In this document: in pieces, positions 47,636 through 57,270 of the stretch
How the letters are laid out: the number at the start of each line of letters is the position of its first letter
Numbering within the stretch: position 1 is the first letter of the stretch
Assembly (NCBI RefSeq): GCF_001969265.1
Contig: NZ_CP019304.1
Location: 2,542,001-2,606,000, forward strand
Length of the DNA stretch: 64,000 nucleotides
Direction: 5' to 3'
Source: Arthrobacter sp. QXT-31
Lineage (GTDB): Bacteria; Actinomycetota; Actinomycetes; Actinomycetales; Micrococcaceae
The notes under the pieces: generated by a model
Told to the model about the DNA's origin: nothing
What the model saw: the letters and a program-made list of their open reading frames with translations, nothing else
Database searches by the model: none
Position numbers and translations under genes: made by a program

Positions 47636-50600
47636 ATGACCAACACCGCAACGGATCACCGCGTGCAGGCAGGCAAGGGCGCCGCTGTCACCGGCACCGT
47701 CGCCACCCCCTCGGCAGGGTCTGACGTCGCTGAAGCGACCGCCCTGGCCAATGACGCAATCGCCCTCGTCCGCCGCTGGCTGACCGAAGCCGCGAAGATG
47801 CCCGTGGATGCCTCCGCAGAGCAGCTCGCCGGCGTCCTCAAGGACCCGAACGGCCTGGACTTCACCGTGGGCTTCGTGGATGGCGTGGTCCGTCCCGAGG
47901 ACCTGCACGTGGCCGCCCGCAACCTTGCCGCCCTGGCCCCGAAGGTTCCCGCTTTCCTGCCCTGGTACATGCGCAAGGCCGTCCAGGCCGGCGGTGTCAT
48001 GGCACCGGTCCTGCCGCAGGTTGTCATCCCGGTGGCCCGCAAGGTCCTGCGCGAGATGGTGGGCCACCTCATCGTTGACGCCACCGACTCCAAGCTGGGC
48101 CCGGCCATCGCCAAGATCCGCAAGGACGGTATCAAGCTCAACGTCAACCTGCTCGGCGAGGCCGTCCTGGGCGAGCACGAGGCCTCCCGCCGGCTCGAGG
48201 GCACCCATGCGCTGCTGGCCCGCCCCGACGTGGACTACGTCTCCATCAAGGTGTCCTCCACCGTGGCCCCGCACTCCGCCTGGGCCTTCGACGAAGCCGT
48301 GGAGCACGTCGTCGAAAAGCTCACCCCGCTGTTCGCCCGTGCCGCCTCCTTCCCCAACCCCAAGTTCATCAACCTGGACATGGAGGAGTACAAGGACCTG
48401 GACATGACCATCGCGGTCTTCACCCGGATCCTGGACAAGCCCGAGTTCAAGAACCTGGAAGCCGGCATCGTGCTCCAGGCCTACCTTCCTGACGCCCTTG
48501 CCGCCATGATCCGGCTGCAGGAATGGGCTGCCGCCCGCCGCGCCGACGGAGGCGCCGCCATCAAGGTCCGCGTGGTCAAGGGTGCCAACCTGCCCATGGA
48601 GCAGGTGGAAGCCTCGCTGCACGACTGGCCGCTGGCCACCTGGGGCACCAAGCTCGACTCCGACATCAACTACAAGCGCGTCATCAACTACGCGCTGCAC
48701 CCGGACCGGATCGGCAACATCCGGATCGGCGTCGCCGGCCACAACCTGTTCGACATCGCCTTCGCCTGGCTGCTGGCCAAGAAGCGCGGCGTTGAGTCGG
48801 GTATCGAATTCGAGATGCTCCTCGGCATGGCGCAGGGCCAGGCTGAAGCCGTGAAGAAGGACGTCGGTTCCCTGCTGCTCTACACGCCCGTAGTGCACCC
48901 GGCCGAATTCGACGTCGCCATCGCCTACCTGATCCGCCGCCTCGAAGAGGGCGCCAGCCAGGAAAACTTCATGTCCGCCGTCTTCGAGCTCAGCGAAAAC
49001 GAAGGGCTCTTCGAGCGCGAAAAGCAGCGCTTCCTGTCCTCCCTGGAAGAGCTCGACGACGAGGTGCCGGCGCCCAACCGCCTGCAGAACCGCAGCCAGC
49101 CGGCAGAGCTGATGCCCCGCACCGGCTTCCAGAACACCCCGGACACGGATCCGTCCCTGCCGGCGAACCGCGACTGGGGCCGGGCGATCCTGGAGCGCGT
49201 TCCGGCATCGACCCTGGGCAACGCCTCCGTTGAAGCCGCCACCATAATAGACGCGGACACCCTCAACACGGTGATTGAAACCGCCGTCGAGAAGGGCAAG
49301 GCCTGGGGTGCGCTGTCCGGTGCCGAACGCGCCGAAATCCTGCACCGCGCCGGCGACGTCCTCGAGGCCCGCCGCGCGGAGCTGCTCGAGGTCATGGCCA
49401 GCGAAACCGGCAAGACCATCGACCAGGGCGACCCCGAGGTCAGCGAGGCCGTTGACTTCGCCCACTACTACGCGGAATCCGCCCGCAAGCTCGACGACGT
49501 CGACGGCGCCACCTTCGTTCCGGCAAAGCTGACCGTGGTCACCCCGCCGTGGAACTTCCCCGTGGCCATCCCCGCCGGTTCCACGCTCGCGGCACTCGCC
49601 GCCGGCTCCGCCGTCGTGATCAAGCCCGCCAAGCAGGCCTGCCGCAGCGGTGCCGTGATGATCGAGGCCCTGTGGGAGGCAGGCGTCCCGCGCGACGTGC
49701 TCACCATGGTGCAGCTGGGCGAACGCGAGCTCGGCCAGCAGCTCATCTCACACCCTGCCGTGGACCGCGTGATCCTCACCGGCGGCTACGAGACCGCTGA
49801 GCTGTTCCGCTCCTTCCGCAAGGACCTGCCGCTCCTGGCAGAAACCAGCGGCAAGAATGCCATCATCGTCACCCCCAGCGCGGACCTGGACCTCGCCGCG
49901 AAGGACGTTGCCTACTCCGCCTTCGGCCACGCCGGCCAGAAGTGCTCGGCGGCCTCCCTGGTGATCCTGGTGGGCTCCGTGGCCACCTCGAAGCGGTTCC
50001 GCAACCAGCTGATCGACGCCGTGACCTCCCTGAAGGTGGGTTACCCGCAGGATCCCACCAGCCAGATGGGTCCGATCATTGAACCGGCCAAGGGCAAGCT
50101 GCTCAACGCGCTGACCACCCTCGGCGAGGGCGAGAACTGGGCCGTCGAGCCCCGCAAGCTCGATGACAGCGGCCGGCTCTGGAGCCCGGGCGTGCGCTAC
50201 GGCGTCAAGCGCGGATCCTACTTCCACCTCACCGAGTTCTTCGGTCCGGTCCTCGGCGTCATGACCGCGGACACCCTGGAAGAGGCCATCGCCATCCAGA
50301 ACCAGATCGAGTACGGTCTCACCGCCGGCCTGCACTCCCTCAACACCGATGAACTCGGCGTATGGCTGGACACCATCCAGGCAGGCAACCTCTACATCAA
50401 CCGCGGCATCACCGGTGCCATCGTGCAGCGCCAGCCGTTCGGCGGCTGGAAGAAGTCGGCGGTTGGCGCCGGCACCAAGGCAGGCGGCCCCAACTACCTT
50501 GCCGGCCTCGGTGACTGGACCAGCGCCGAAAGCACGCACGGCGCGGCGGCGGGCATTGCCAACCGCCGGGTGCAGCGGCTCGTGGATGCCGTGAAGGGCG

Positions 50601-51160
50601 AACTCAGCGCCGCCGACACTGAGGCGCTGGAACGGGCACTCGGTTCCGACGCCCTCGCCTGGGCGGACGAATTCGGCACCGCCAAGGACGTCTCCAAGCT
50701 GAGCGCCGAGCGGAACATCTTCCGTTACCGTGCGCTGCCGGTCACCGTCCGGCTGTCCGACGGCGAACCCCTCCGGGCGCTCGTCCGTACAGTAGGCGCC
50801 GGCGTACTTGCCGGCGCGCCGCTCACCGTCTCCTCCGGCGTCGAACTTCCCGCCCAGCTGCGTGCGGTGCTCACCGGACTGGACATCCCCGTAACGGTGG
50901 AGGACGACGCCGCGTGGCTGGCATCCGCGGGCCGTCTCGCCGCGGCGGGCAAGCTGTCCGGCGGACGGATCCGCCTGATCGGCGGCTCTGCTTCCGATCT
51001 CGCCGAAGCCACCGGCGGCCGTCCGGACCTGGCGATCTACGCCCACGAGGTGACGGAGGCCGGCCGGATCGAGATGCTGCCGTTCCTGCACGAGCAGGCA
51101 GTCAGCATCACGGCGCATCGGTTCGGCACGCCCAACCACCTCTCCGATTCACTGATCTAG
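47636..51160 (+). CDS. putA: Bifunctional proline dehydrogenase / glutamate-semialdehyde dehydrogenase
   Basis: 1174 residues. The proline dehydrogenase barrel covers ~100-480, with IKVRVVKGANLPMEQVEASL, GVAGHNLFDIAFAWLLAKKR and EFEMLLGMAQGQAEAV. The aldehyde dehydrogenase covers ~540-1000, with VVTPPWNFPVAIPAGSTLAA, LLAETSGKNAIIV (catalytic Glu) and GHAGQKCSAASLVILVGSVA (catalytic Cys). It converts proline to glutamate via FAD and NAD. There is no N-terminal ribbon-helix-helix, so unlike enteric PutA it is not a DNA-binding repressor. The last ~170 residues are a degenerate domain also seen in other long PutA forms. The ribosome site acgagga precedes ATG 47636. Confidence 0.95.
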   Translation: MTNTATDHRVQAGKGAAVTGTVATPSAGSDVAEATALANDAIALVRRWLTEAAKMPVDASAEQLAGVLKDPNGLDFTVGFVDGVVRPEDLHVAARNLAALAPKVPAFLPWYMRKAVQAGGVMAPVLPQVVIPVARKVLREMVGHLIVDATDSKLGPAIAKIRKDGIKLNVNLLGEAVLGEHEASRRLEGTHALLARPDVDYVSIKVSSTVAPHSAWAFDEAVEHVVEKLTPLFARAASFPNPKFINLDMEEYKDLDMTIAVFTRILDKPEFKNLEAGIVLQAYLPDALAAMIRLQEWAAARRADGGAAIKVRVVKGANLPMEQVEASLHDWPLATWGTKLDSDINYKRVINYALHPDRIGNIRIGVAGHNLFDIAFAWLLAKKRGVESGIEFEMLLGMAQGQAEAVKKDVGSLLLYTPVVHPAEFDVAIAYLIRRLEEGASQENFMSAVFELSENEGLFEREKQRFLSSLEELDDEVPAPNRLQNRSQPAELMPRTGFQNTPDTDPSLPANRDWGRAILERVPASTLGNASVEAATIIDADTLNTVIETAVEKGKAWGALSGAERAEILHRAGDVLEARRAELLEVMASETGKTIDQGDPEVSEAVDFAHYYAESARKLDDVDGATFVPAKLTVVTPPWNFPVAIPAGSTLAALAAGSAVVIKPAKQACRSGAVMIEALWEAGVPRDVLTMVQLGERELGQQLISHPAVDRVILTGGYETAELFRSFRKDLPLLAETSGKNAIIVTPSADLDLAAKDVAYSAFGHAGQKCSAASLVILVGSVATSKRFRNQLIDAVTSLKVGYPQDPTSQMGPIIEPAKGKLLNALTTLGEGENWAVEPRKLDDSGRLWSPGVRYGVKRGSYFHLTEFFGPVLGVMTADTLEEAIAIQNQIEYGLTAGLHSLNTDELGVWLDTIQAGNLYINRGITGAIVQRQPFGGWKKSAVGAGTKAGGPNYLAGLGDWTSAESTHGAAAGIANRRVQRLVDAVKGELSAADTEALERALGSDALAWADEFGTAKDVSKLSAERNIFRYRALPVTVRLSDGEPLRALVRTVGAGVLAGAPLTVSSGVELPAQLRAVLTGLDIPVTVEDDAAWLASAGRLAAAGKLSGGRIRLIGGSASDLAEATGGRPDLAIYAHEVTEAGRIEMLPFLHEQAVSITAHRFGTPNHLSDSLI

Positions 51161-51185
51161 GACTACCGCATCTAGGACCGCCGCA

Positions 51186-51219
51186 CTGCCCTTCGCCGAA
51201 CCATCCCGGCGAAGGGCAG
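51186..51219 (+). terminator. First hairpin after putA
   Basis: ctgcccttcgccg (51186-51198) and cggcgaagggcag (51207-51219) pair perfectly around an eight-base loop. No T-run follows. Confidence 0.65.
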
Positions 51220-51232
51220 GGCTAAGGCAAAC

Positions 51233-51274
51233 AGAACGGGCGGGCACCACCAGGTGCCCGCCCGTTCTATTTGC
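51233..51274. terminator. Bidirectional terminator between putA and the opposing gene
   Basis: agaacgggcgggcacc (51233-51248) and ggtgcccgcccgttct (51253-51268) form a perfect 16-bp stem with a four-base loop, followed by atttgc. On the other strand it lies just after the gene at 51286-51540. Confidence 0.9.
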
Positions 51275-51285
51275 CTGTTGTTGCC

Positions 51286-51540
51286 CTAACCCAAATACCA
51301 GCCAGGTGGAGCCCATGATGCGGGAACGCTGTGTGCGGAAAAGTCCTCGCAGCGCGTGCAGGTGTATGCGACTTCGCCCAGCTTCCGGACGGTGCCGTCC
51401 TGGCGGTGCTTGGCGGGCACGAAGGACTCAAGGTAGATGAACTCGTCAGTTCCGCACTTTTCGCAGTTCGGCTGGCCGACGTATTCGGCGTCTACGGTCA
51501 TGGAGTGGCGGGTATAGCGGGGGTTTGCGGCTGTGGTCAC
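51286..51540 (-). CDS. Small conserved-looking zinc-ribbon protein, function unknown
   Basis: 84 residues from GTG 51540 (VTTAANPRYTRHSMTVDAEY). Two cysteine pairs, NCEKCGTDEF and YTCTRCEDFSAHSV, about 35 residues apart, suggest one zinc ribbon. The C-terminus SWAPPGWYLG is unusual. A longer reading starts at ATG 51603, but no ribosome site precedes it. GTG 51540 has ggatag six bases upstream on the minus strand, fitting a leaderless mRNA. No function can be assigned. Confidence 0.65.
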   Translation of the reverse strand: MTTAANPRYTRHSMTVDAEYVGQPNCEKCGTDEFIYLESFVPAKHRQDGTVRKLGEVAYTCTRCEDFSAHSVPASWAPPGWYLG

Positions 51541-51751
51541 GGCATACCTATCCCGGACACGGCGGGCGTCCTTGCCAAGCCTGTCCGTTTTCGAAACCTG
51601 CATGTTGACAGCCGCTGCATGACCGCAACAGTCACAGCATAGGCCAGCTGCGAACCGTTATCAATCATTTTCCTGCGGAAGCACTGCCCCCGCCCGCCGC
51701 CGGACCCTGCCCAACGCCGCTGAAAAGGCCGCGGTGACGCGGCGCAGCTTG

Positions 51752-52606
51752 CTAAACCGGCTTCTTGAGGGTCCTTCCCATGATGGCCTGGGTCAGGGCG
51801 TCGATGACCTCGGCGTTCGCCAGCGGGTTCCTGATCAGCGTGAAGTCGACGTCCCCCACGGGTGGCAACTCGAAGCGGCGGGTAATGATTTTCAGGTCCT
51901 CCGGCACCAGCGAGGACGGCATCACGGCCACGCCGATCCCGGCCCGGACGGCCGCCAGCACGCCGCTGATCTGCTTGGTGGTGCACGTGATGCGCCACGT
52001 CCGGCCCACGGATTCGAGGGCGTCGATGGCAAGCTTGCGGCTCAGGCTGGGCGCCGGATAGGCGATCAGCGGGACGGGATGGCCCGGCTCGAGAGCAGTC
52101 TGTTCGAGGCCCACCCAGGAAAAGGTGTCGTGCTGGACCACCGTGCCGTCCTTGGCGCCGGCAACCCACTTCACGAAGACGAGGTCCAGCTGGCCGGAAT
52201 TCAGCCGCTTGTACAGCTGGTCGCTCTGGCCGACCGTGAGTTCGAGGTTGATCTGCGGGTAGATCTGGCGGAACTCGCGCAGGATGCGCGGCAGGCCGGT
52301 GATGGCGAGGTCGTCTGCGGTGCCGAAGCGCAGCCGCCCTCGCATGGCGGAGCCGGAAAAGTAGCGGGCGGCGGCATCGTGGGCGGCGAGGATGCTGCGG
52401 GCAAAGCCGGCCATGGCGTCGCCGTTGTCCGTGAGCCTGACGTCCCTCGTGTCCCGGCTGATGAGCGTCCGCTTCGCGGCAACCTCGAGTTTGCGGACGT
52501 GCTGGCTGACCGTCGGCTGGGCCAGTCCCAGCCGTTCCGCGGCCTTGGTGAAGCTCAGCGTTTCGGCAACGGCGAGGAAGGAGCGGAGCTGCGCCGGGTC
52601 GAACAT
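51752..52606 (-). CDS. LysR-family transcriptional regulator
   Basis: 284 residues. The N-terminal helix-turn-helix is MFDPAQLRSFLAVAETLSFT then KAAERLGLAQPTVSQHVRKL, and the effector domain begins about residue 90 (GRLRFGTADDLAITGLPRIL). Start ATG 52606 has a clear aggagg ribosome site on the minus strand. It is divergent from the MFS exporter gene 131 bp away. The intergenic stretch contains tataagtat-like AT-rich sequence suitable as a LysR site, so control of the exporter is likely but inferred. Confidence 0.9.
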   Translation of the reverse strand: MFDPAQLRSFLAVAETLSFTKAAERLGLAQPTVSQHVRKLEVAAKRTLISRDTRDVRLTDNGDAMAGFARSILAAHDAAARYFSGSAMRGRLRFGTADDLAITGLPRILREFRQIYPQINLELTVGQSDQLYKRLNSGQLDLVFVKWVAGAKDGTVVQHDTFSWVGLEQTALEPGHPVPLIAYPAPSLSRKLAIDALESVGRTWRITCTTKQISGVLAAVRAGIGVAVMPSSLVPEDLKIITRRFELPPVGDVDFTLIRNPLANAEVIDALTQAIMGRTLKKPV

Positions 52607-52737
52607 GCGGCCTCCTGTGCCGGGGATGTCATTACGATCAGCAATGATACTTATAGGAGCAATACCCTTCCACAATCAGAGCTGGCCGCCATAGCGTTGA
52701 GGGCATCCCCGTCGGCCCGCTCACCTGAGGAACCTCT

Positions 52738-54066
52738 GTGACACCCCCACCGCCGCCCCTGGCCTCCGTCACCCAAACCGTCGCCGTCGTCAGTGAACGC
52801 CTTCCATGGCGGCACACCTTCATCTCACTCCGGGTTCCCAACTTCAGGCTCTTCGCCGCCGGGCACTTCATTGCCGTCATTGCCATCTGGATGCAGCGCA
52901 TCGCCCAGGACTGGCTGGTGCTCCAGCTCTCGGGCTCGGTGACCGCCGTCGGCATCACGGTGGCGTTGCAGTTCCTGCCCTCGCTTCTGCTGGGACCGTG
53001 GGGCGGAATGGTGGCCGACCGGTTCTCCAAGCGCAGGATCCTCATTCTGTGCCAGTCCGCCGCCGCTGTCCTGGCCGCCGCGCTCGCCGCCCTGGCGCTC
53101 ACCGGACGGATCGAGGTGTGGCACGTCTACATCATCGCCCTGGTGCTCGGGCTGGTCACCGTGCTGGACCAGCCCGCCCGGCAGGTCTTCGTTCACGAGC
53201 TGGTGGGGCCACGGTTCCTGCGCAACGCCATCAGCGTTAACTCCACGACGTTCCAGCTGGGCGGCCTGATCGGTCCGGCGATCGCCGGGGTGCTGCTGAC
53301 TGCCGTCGGGGCCGGCTGGGCCTTTGCGGCCAACGCCGCCGCCTGCTGCTCCACGGTGGCCATGCTCCTGCTGCTGCGCCGCGACGAGCTGTTCGTCAGC
53401 ACGCCGGCGCCCAAGTCCAAGGGGATGCTGCGCGAGGGCCTGCGGTATGCCCTGAGCAAGCCCACCATCTACTGGCCGTGGCTCATGGTGGGCTTCATCT
53501 CCGTGTTCGCCATGAGCCTGCCGGTGCTGCTCGCCGCCTTCGCGGACCGGGTGTACTTCATTGGCGCAGGCGGTTACGGCATGCTGAATGCCCTCGTGGC
53601 ACTCGGGGCGCTGGCCGGGGCGGTGGCCTCCACCCGGCGCCGGCAGCTCAGGCTGCGTTCGGTGGTTCTGGCGGCCGGCATGTACGGGCTGATGCTGTGC
53701 CTATCCGCCGCCGTCCCCACCCTGCCACTCTTCGGCGCCGCGCTGGTGCTGTCCGGGTTCTGGTGCCTGATGTTCCTCACCGCGTCCAACCAGCTGGTGC
53801 AGACCAGCTCCAACATGGGCATCCGGGGCCGCGTGATGAGCCTGTACATCATGGTGCTCATCGGCGGCCAGGCCCTCGGCGGGCCCATGATCGGATTCAT
53901 CGCCGAGCATCTGGATCCGCACGCGGGGCTTCTGGTGGCCGGAGGGGTGCCGGCGCTCGCGGCGGTGACTGTCGCCGTCGTCCTTGCCCGCAAAGGCGAG
54001 CTGACGCTCAAGGTGGACCTGCGGAACCGGCGGGGCCCGCTGCGGGTGGTGCGCCGGGCGGCGTGA
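52738..54066 (+). CDS. MFS transporter, EntS-like exporter family
   Basis: 442 residues with about twelve helices. The early motif FRLFAAGHFIAVIAIWMQRI then AQDWLVLQLSGS is typical of the MFS_3 group. The loop 2-3 motif GGMVADRFSKRR and VLDQPARQVFVHELVG also fit that group. Substrates of these exporters range from siderophores to drugs; none can be assigned here. GTG 52738 is preceded by ctgagga. It probably responds to the divergent LysR regulator. Confidence 0.87.
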   Translation: MTPPPPPLASVTQTVAVVSERLPWRHTFISLRVPNFRLFAAGHFIAVIAIWMQRIAQDWLVLQLSGSVTAVGITVALQFLPSLLLGPWGGMVADRFSKRRILILCQSAAAVLAAALAALALTGRIEVWHVYIIALVLGLVTVLDQPARQVFVHELVGPRFLRNAISVNSTTFQLGGLIGPAIAGVLLTAVGAGWAFAANAAACCSTVAMLLLLRRDELFVSTPAPKSKGMLREGLRYALSKPTIYWPWLMVGFISVFAMSLPVLLAAFADRVYFIGAGGYGMLNALVALGALAGAVASTRRRQLRLRSVVLAAGMYGLMLCLSAAVPTLPLFGAALVLSGFWCLMFLTASNQLVQTSSNMGIRGRVMSLYIMVLIGGQALGGPMIGFIAEHLDPHAGLLVAGGVPALAAVTVAVVLARKGELTLKVDLRNRRGPLRVVRRAA

Positions 54067-54114
54067 CGGCAACGGCGGGCTGGTGGAACCGGGCACCCTG
54101 AAGGGGCGGATTGG

Positions 54115-54185
54115 AGCGGCTGACGGGAATCGAACCCGCGTATCGAGCTTGGGAAGCTAGCGCTCTACCATTGAGCTACAGCCGC
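54115..54185 (-). tRNA. tRNA-Gly (anticodon CCC)
   Basis: 71 nt on the minus strand, starting gcggctgtagctcaatggta. The acceptor is gcggctg/cagccgc, and the anticodon loop ttcccaa gives CCC for glycine GGG. The T loop is ttcgatt. The anticodon stem ctagc/gctcg has one U-C mismatch at position 28-42. CCA is not encoded. It stands alone between two plus-strand genes. Confidence 0.93.
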
Positions 54186-54430
54186 AGTCGCACCGGAAAC
54201 TGCCCGGGGCAGAACCTAGCTTAGCGCAGTTGGGCGCCCGCGCCGGCCAACCGGAACCCAAGACCCTTGCGCGTCGGCCAACCGGCCCGGAAGGCCTCCC
54301 CGTAACTGTTCGGTAAAGGCCCGGGCGGTGCGCCGCCGTGGGGCGCGCAGATGGCTATTCTGAATCTCGTAAGCTGCGGTACCGGGGAAACGGGCTACGC
54401 AAGGCAGACCCACGTCGGAAAAGGATCCCC

Positions 54431-54877
54431 ATGGCAGGTGCAGAACACGAGGTCCTCGTTGCGCGCGACGCCATGACGGTTTATTCATTCCTCCTGGACG
54501 GCCGCAACCTCCCCAGCTGGCAGTCCGGCGTCCGGAGCGCAGGGCTCAGTTCGGGCAGTGCCGGGAGTGTGGGAGCCCGGTACCAGGTGACCATGGACGG
54601 ACCCCGGGGACGCCCGGTGGCACGCGATTACGAGATCACCCATGCGCGGACCGGCGCCGAAATCCAGTTCCAGGTGGTGGCCGGCCCGTCGTTCCTGCGC
54701 GGGGGCTTCTACCTGAGCACCGAAGGCGCCGGAACCCGCGTGCGGTTCGCGCTGGAGGCACCCGCAAAGGGTTTCTGGAGCTTCGTCCGCCCGGCATACC
54801 GGGGCCGGCTCCGTGCGGCCGTTGATCAGCTGGAGCGGCTGCCGGGTGTTATCGAAGAACGCACGATCGCGGACTGA
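54431..54877 (+). CDS. SRPBCC-family protein (START-like hydrophobic-cavity fold)
   Basis: 148 residues with the polyketide-cyclase/SRPBCC pattern. The opening strand-helix is [20 protein letters not shown], then [14 protein letters not shown]. Central strands include [20 protein letters not shown], and the final long helix is [20 protein letters not shown]. Such proteins bind or modify hydrophobic ligands; none is identifiable. The start ATG 54431 is set by aagga at 54421-54425. It ends 37 bases before dcd, which has its own leaderless promoter. Confidence 0.8.
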   Translation: MAGAEHEVLVARDAMTVYSFLLDGRNLPSWQSGVRSAGLSSGSAGSVGARYQVTMDGPRGRPVARDYEITHARTGAEIQFQVVAGPSFLRGGFYLSTEGAGTRVRFALEAPAKGFWSFVRPAYRGRLRAAVDQLERLPGVIEERTIAD

Positions 54878-54901
54878 GATTTCCGCTTTCGGCCGGAATG
54901 G

Positions 54902-54907
54902 TATTTT
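54902..54907 (+). promoter_or_regulatory. -10 element for leaderless dcd mRNA
   Basis: TATTTT ends seven bases before GTG 54915, so transcription should start at or next to the start codon. Confidence 0.5.
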
Positions 54908-54914
54908 TGAGGGT

Positions 54915-55490
54915 GTGCTGATCTCTGACCGCGACATTCGTGCCGAAATTGATTCCGAACGGATCGTCCTCGACCCGTACGAGGCCGCGATGGTCCAGCC
55001 GTCCTCGGTGGATGTCCGGATTGACCGCTATTTCCGGCTGTTCGACAACCACAAGTACGCCCACATCGACCCCGCCGAAGAGCAGCCCGAGCTGACCCGG
55101 CTGGTGGAGGTGGAGGAGGGCGAACCGTTCATCCTGCACCCCGGTGAGTTCGTGCTCGGCTCCACCTACGAAACCGTCACGCTGCCGGACGACATCGCAG
55201 CGCGCCTCGAAGGAAAGTCCTCGCTCGGCCGCCTCGGCCTGCTGACGCACTCCACGGCCGGCTTCATCGACCCCGGCTTCTCCGGGCACGTCACCCTGGA
55301 ACTGTCCAACATGGCCACGCTGCCCATCAAGCTGTGGCCGGGAATGAAGATCGGCCAGCTCTGCTTCTTCCGGCTGTCCTCCGCGGCGGAATACCCCTAC
55401 GGATCGGGGGAGTACGGCAACCGGTACCAGGGCCAGCGCGGGCCCACCGCCAGCCGCAGCCACCTGAACTTCCACCGCACGGACATTTAG
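54915..55490 (+). CDS. dcd: dCTP deaminase (probably dUMP-forming)
   Basis: 191 residues, starting at GTG ([20 protein letters not shown]). Conserved segments are [40 protein letters not shown] and [20 protein letters not shown]. The C-terminus [20 protein letters not shown] orders over the nucleotide. Actinobacterial relatives such as the mycobacterial enzyme convert dCTP straight to dUMP plus pyrophosphate; the same is inferred here. Confidence 0.95.
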   Translation: MLISDRDIRAEIDSERIVLDPYEAAMVQPSSVDVRIDRYFRLFDNHKYAHIDPAEEQPELTRLVEVEEGEPFILHPGEFVLGSTYETVTLPDDIAARLEGKSSLGRLGLLTHSTAGFIDPGFSGHVTLELSNMATLPIKLWPGMKIGQLCFFRLSSAAEYPYGSGEYGNRYQGQRGPTASRSHLNFHRTDI

Positions 55491-55507
55491 CGGCCGCGTT
55501 CTTGCGC

Positions 55508-56692
55508 TCAGGCCGGGACGGCCTGGGGCCGCGCCGGGCGGGAGAACTTCTTGACCAGCGGTTCGACGTAGCGGGCAGCGAGCGGGCCAAGGACCGCCAT
55601 AAGCAGGACGTAGGCCGTGGCCAGCGCGGCGAGCTCGTCCGTAACCGCTCCTGACGTCACGGCGAGCCCGGCGATGACAATGGAGAATTCGCCGCGGGCT
55701 ATCAGGGCCGCTCCTGCACGGAAGCGGCCCGGACGTGCGATGCCTGCCTGCTTGGCGGCCCAGACACCGGTGATGATCTTGGTGGCCGCCGTGAGGACCG
55801 CGAGGACAAGCGCCCACCCCAGCACCGGAGGGATGGAGGCGGGGTCCGTATTGAGCCCGAACGCCACGAAGAAGATAGCGGCAAAAAGGTCCCGCAGCGG
55901 CTCCAGTATTCGTGTTGCGCTGTGGGCCGTGGCGCCGGAAATCGCGATGCCGAGCATGAAGGCACCCACCGCGGCGGACACCTGCAGCGCGGCCGCCACA
56001 CCCGATACCAGCAGGGCGGCCCCGAGCAGGTTCAGCAGGAAAACCTCGGAGTTCTCGCTGTGCACGGCTTTGGAAACGTGGTGCCCGTGCCGCAGGGCAA
56101 CGAGCAGCACCACGGTGACGACTGCCAGCGAGACACCCACGGTCTGCAGGCCGCCCAGGAAGCTGACCCCGGCAAGCGTGGCGGTGAGGATGGGCAGGTA
56201 AACCGCCATGGCCAGGTCTTCGAAGACCAGGATGGAGAGGACTACCGGCGTCTCGCGGTTACCGATACGGCCAAGGTCCGTGATGACCTTGGCCGCTATG
56301 CCCGACGACGATATATACGTGACGCCGCCCATAACCATGGCGCCGACTACCCCCCACCCCAGAAGGGCAGCCAGGGCGGCGCCAGGAGCGAAATTCAGCA
56401 CGAAGTCCAGGATGCCGGCCTTCCACGACCTGCGGAGGCCGGTCACGAGTTCCGTTGCCGTATATTCCAGTCCGAGCATAAGCAGGAGCAGGATGACGCC
56501 GATCTCACCGGAGAGGTGGGAAAACTCCTTCATGCCGCTCAGCTCCACCACGCCGCCCGCACCGAAGCACAGTCCGCCGACCAAATACAGCGGAATGGGG
56601 GACATTCCGATGCGCCCTGCCAGCCTCGCCAACAGGCCGAGGGAGAACACGACTGCCCCCAGTTCGATGAGCGACAGGGCCACGCGGTCCAT
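55508..56692 (-). CDS. khtU: CPA2-family cation/proton antiporter, KhtU-like
   Basis: 394 residues with ten to twelve helices. It opens LSLIELGAVVFSLGLLARLA and includes GLCFGAGGVVELSGMKEFSH, LGLEYTATELVTGLRRSWKA and the core SSSGIAAKVITDLGRIGNRE, then SILVFEDLAMAVYLPILTAT. The FEDLAM motif is characteristic of KefB/KhtU-type K+/H+ antiporters. There is no C-terminal RCK domain; that role is taken by the upstream KhtT-like gene, whose stop lies five bases before this start. Confidence 0.88.
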   Translation of the reverse strand: MDRVALSLIELGAVVFSLGLLARLAGRIGMSPIPLYLVGGLCFGAGGVVELSGMKEFSHLSGEIGVILLLLMLGLEYTATELVTGLRRSWKAGILDFVLNFAPGAALAALLGWGVVGAMVMGGVTYISSSGIAAKVITDLGRIGNRETPVVLSILVFEDLAMAVYLPILTATLAGVSFLGGLQTVGVSLAVVTVVLLVALRHGHHVSKAVHSENSEVFLLNLLGAALLVSGVAAALQVSAAVGAFMLGIAISGATAHSATRILEPLRDLFAAIFFVAFGLNTDPASIPPVLGWALVLAVLTAATKIITGVWAAKQAGIARPGRFRAGAALIARGEFSIVIAGLAVTSGAVTDELAALATAYVLLMAVLGPLAARYVEPLVKKFSRPARPQAVPA

Positions 56693-56697
56693 GAGGG

Positions 56698-57180
56698 TCA
56701 GCCGTTGCGCAGGATATCGGCCGCCGTGTCCAGGCCTTCTTGCGTGCCGACGGCGACCAGCAGGTCACCGGGGTGAAGAACGACGTCGGGACCCGGCGAC
56801 GGGACCACCTCGCCTTCACGCATGATCGCCACAATGGAAACGCCGCACCGGGTGCGGATGCGGGCTTTGCCCATGGGCTGGTTCTGGAACGGCGAGTCCG
56901 CGGCGATGGAGAACTGCCGCGTGGAGATGCCGGGAACCTCCCGGTGGGCCTCGGTCAGGGTCATGGCAATGTGCTGGCCTCCCAGCAGATTGCCCAGGCA
57001 TGCCGCTTCCTCGCTGGTCAGCGGAATCGAGGCCTGGCAGGTGTCGGGGTCATCCCAGGTGGAGACGAACAGCTCGGTCTGGCCCTCGCGCAGCTCCACC
57101 ACCCCGATCCGCCGGCCGGATGCAGTCATGAAGTCCTTGCGCCGGCCCAGGCCCGGGAGGTCTGTCTCTTCCATTTGCAT
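56698..57180 (-). CDS. khtT: TrkA-C domain regulatory subunit of the antiporter, KhtT-like
   Basis: 160 residues. An N-terminal domain (ETDLPGLGRRKDFMTASGRR then IGVVELREGQTELFV) precedes a TrkA-C/RCK_C domain at ~80-160 (TRCGVSIVAIMREGEVVPSP, VVLHPGDLLVAVGT). In the KhtTU system this cytosolic subunit gates the antiporter in response to nucleotides and pH. It is first in a two-gene operon. ATG 57180 has TAGGCT six bases upstream on the minus strand, indicating a leaderless mRNA; ATG 57174 is a less likely start. Confidence 0.88.
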   Translation of the reverse strand: MQMEETDLPGLGRRKDFMTASGRRIGVVELREGQTELFVSTWDDPDTCQASIPLTSEEAACLGNLLGGQHIAMTLTEAHREVPGISTRQFSIAADSPFQNQPMGKARIRTRCGVSIVAIMREGEVVPSPGPDVVLHPGDLLVAVGTQEGLDTAADILRNG

Positions 57181-57270
57181 ACCATCAGCCTAGTCCGCGA
57201 ACCTGCGATTTCGGTTGGAACTGTGCGCCCTGTGTGGGGCCGCAAGTGTCCGTTCGCACTGGTGCGGGAC

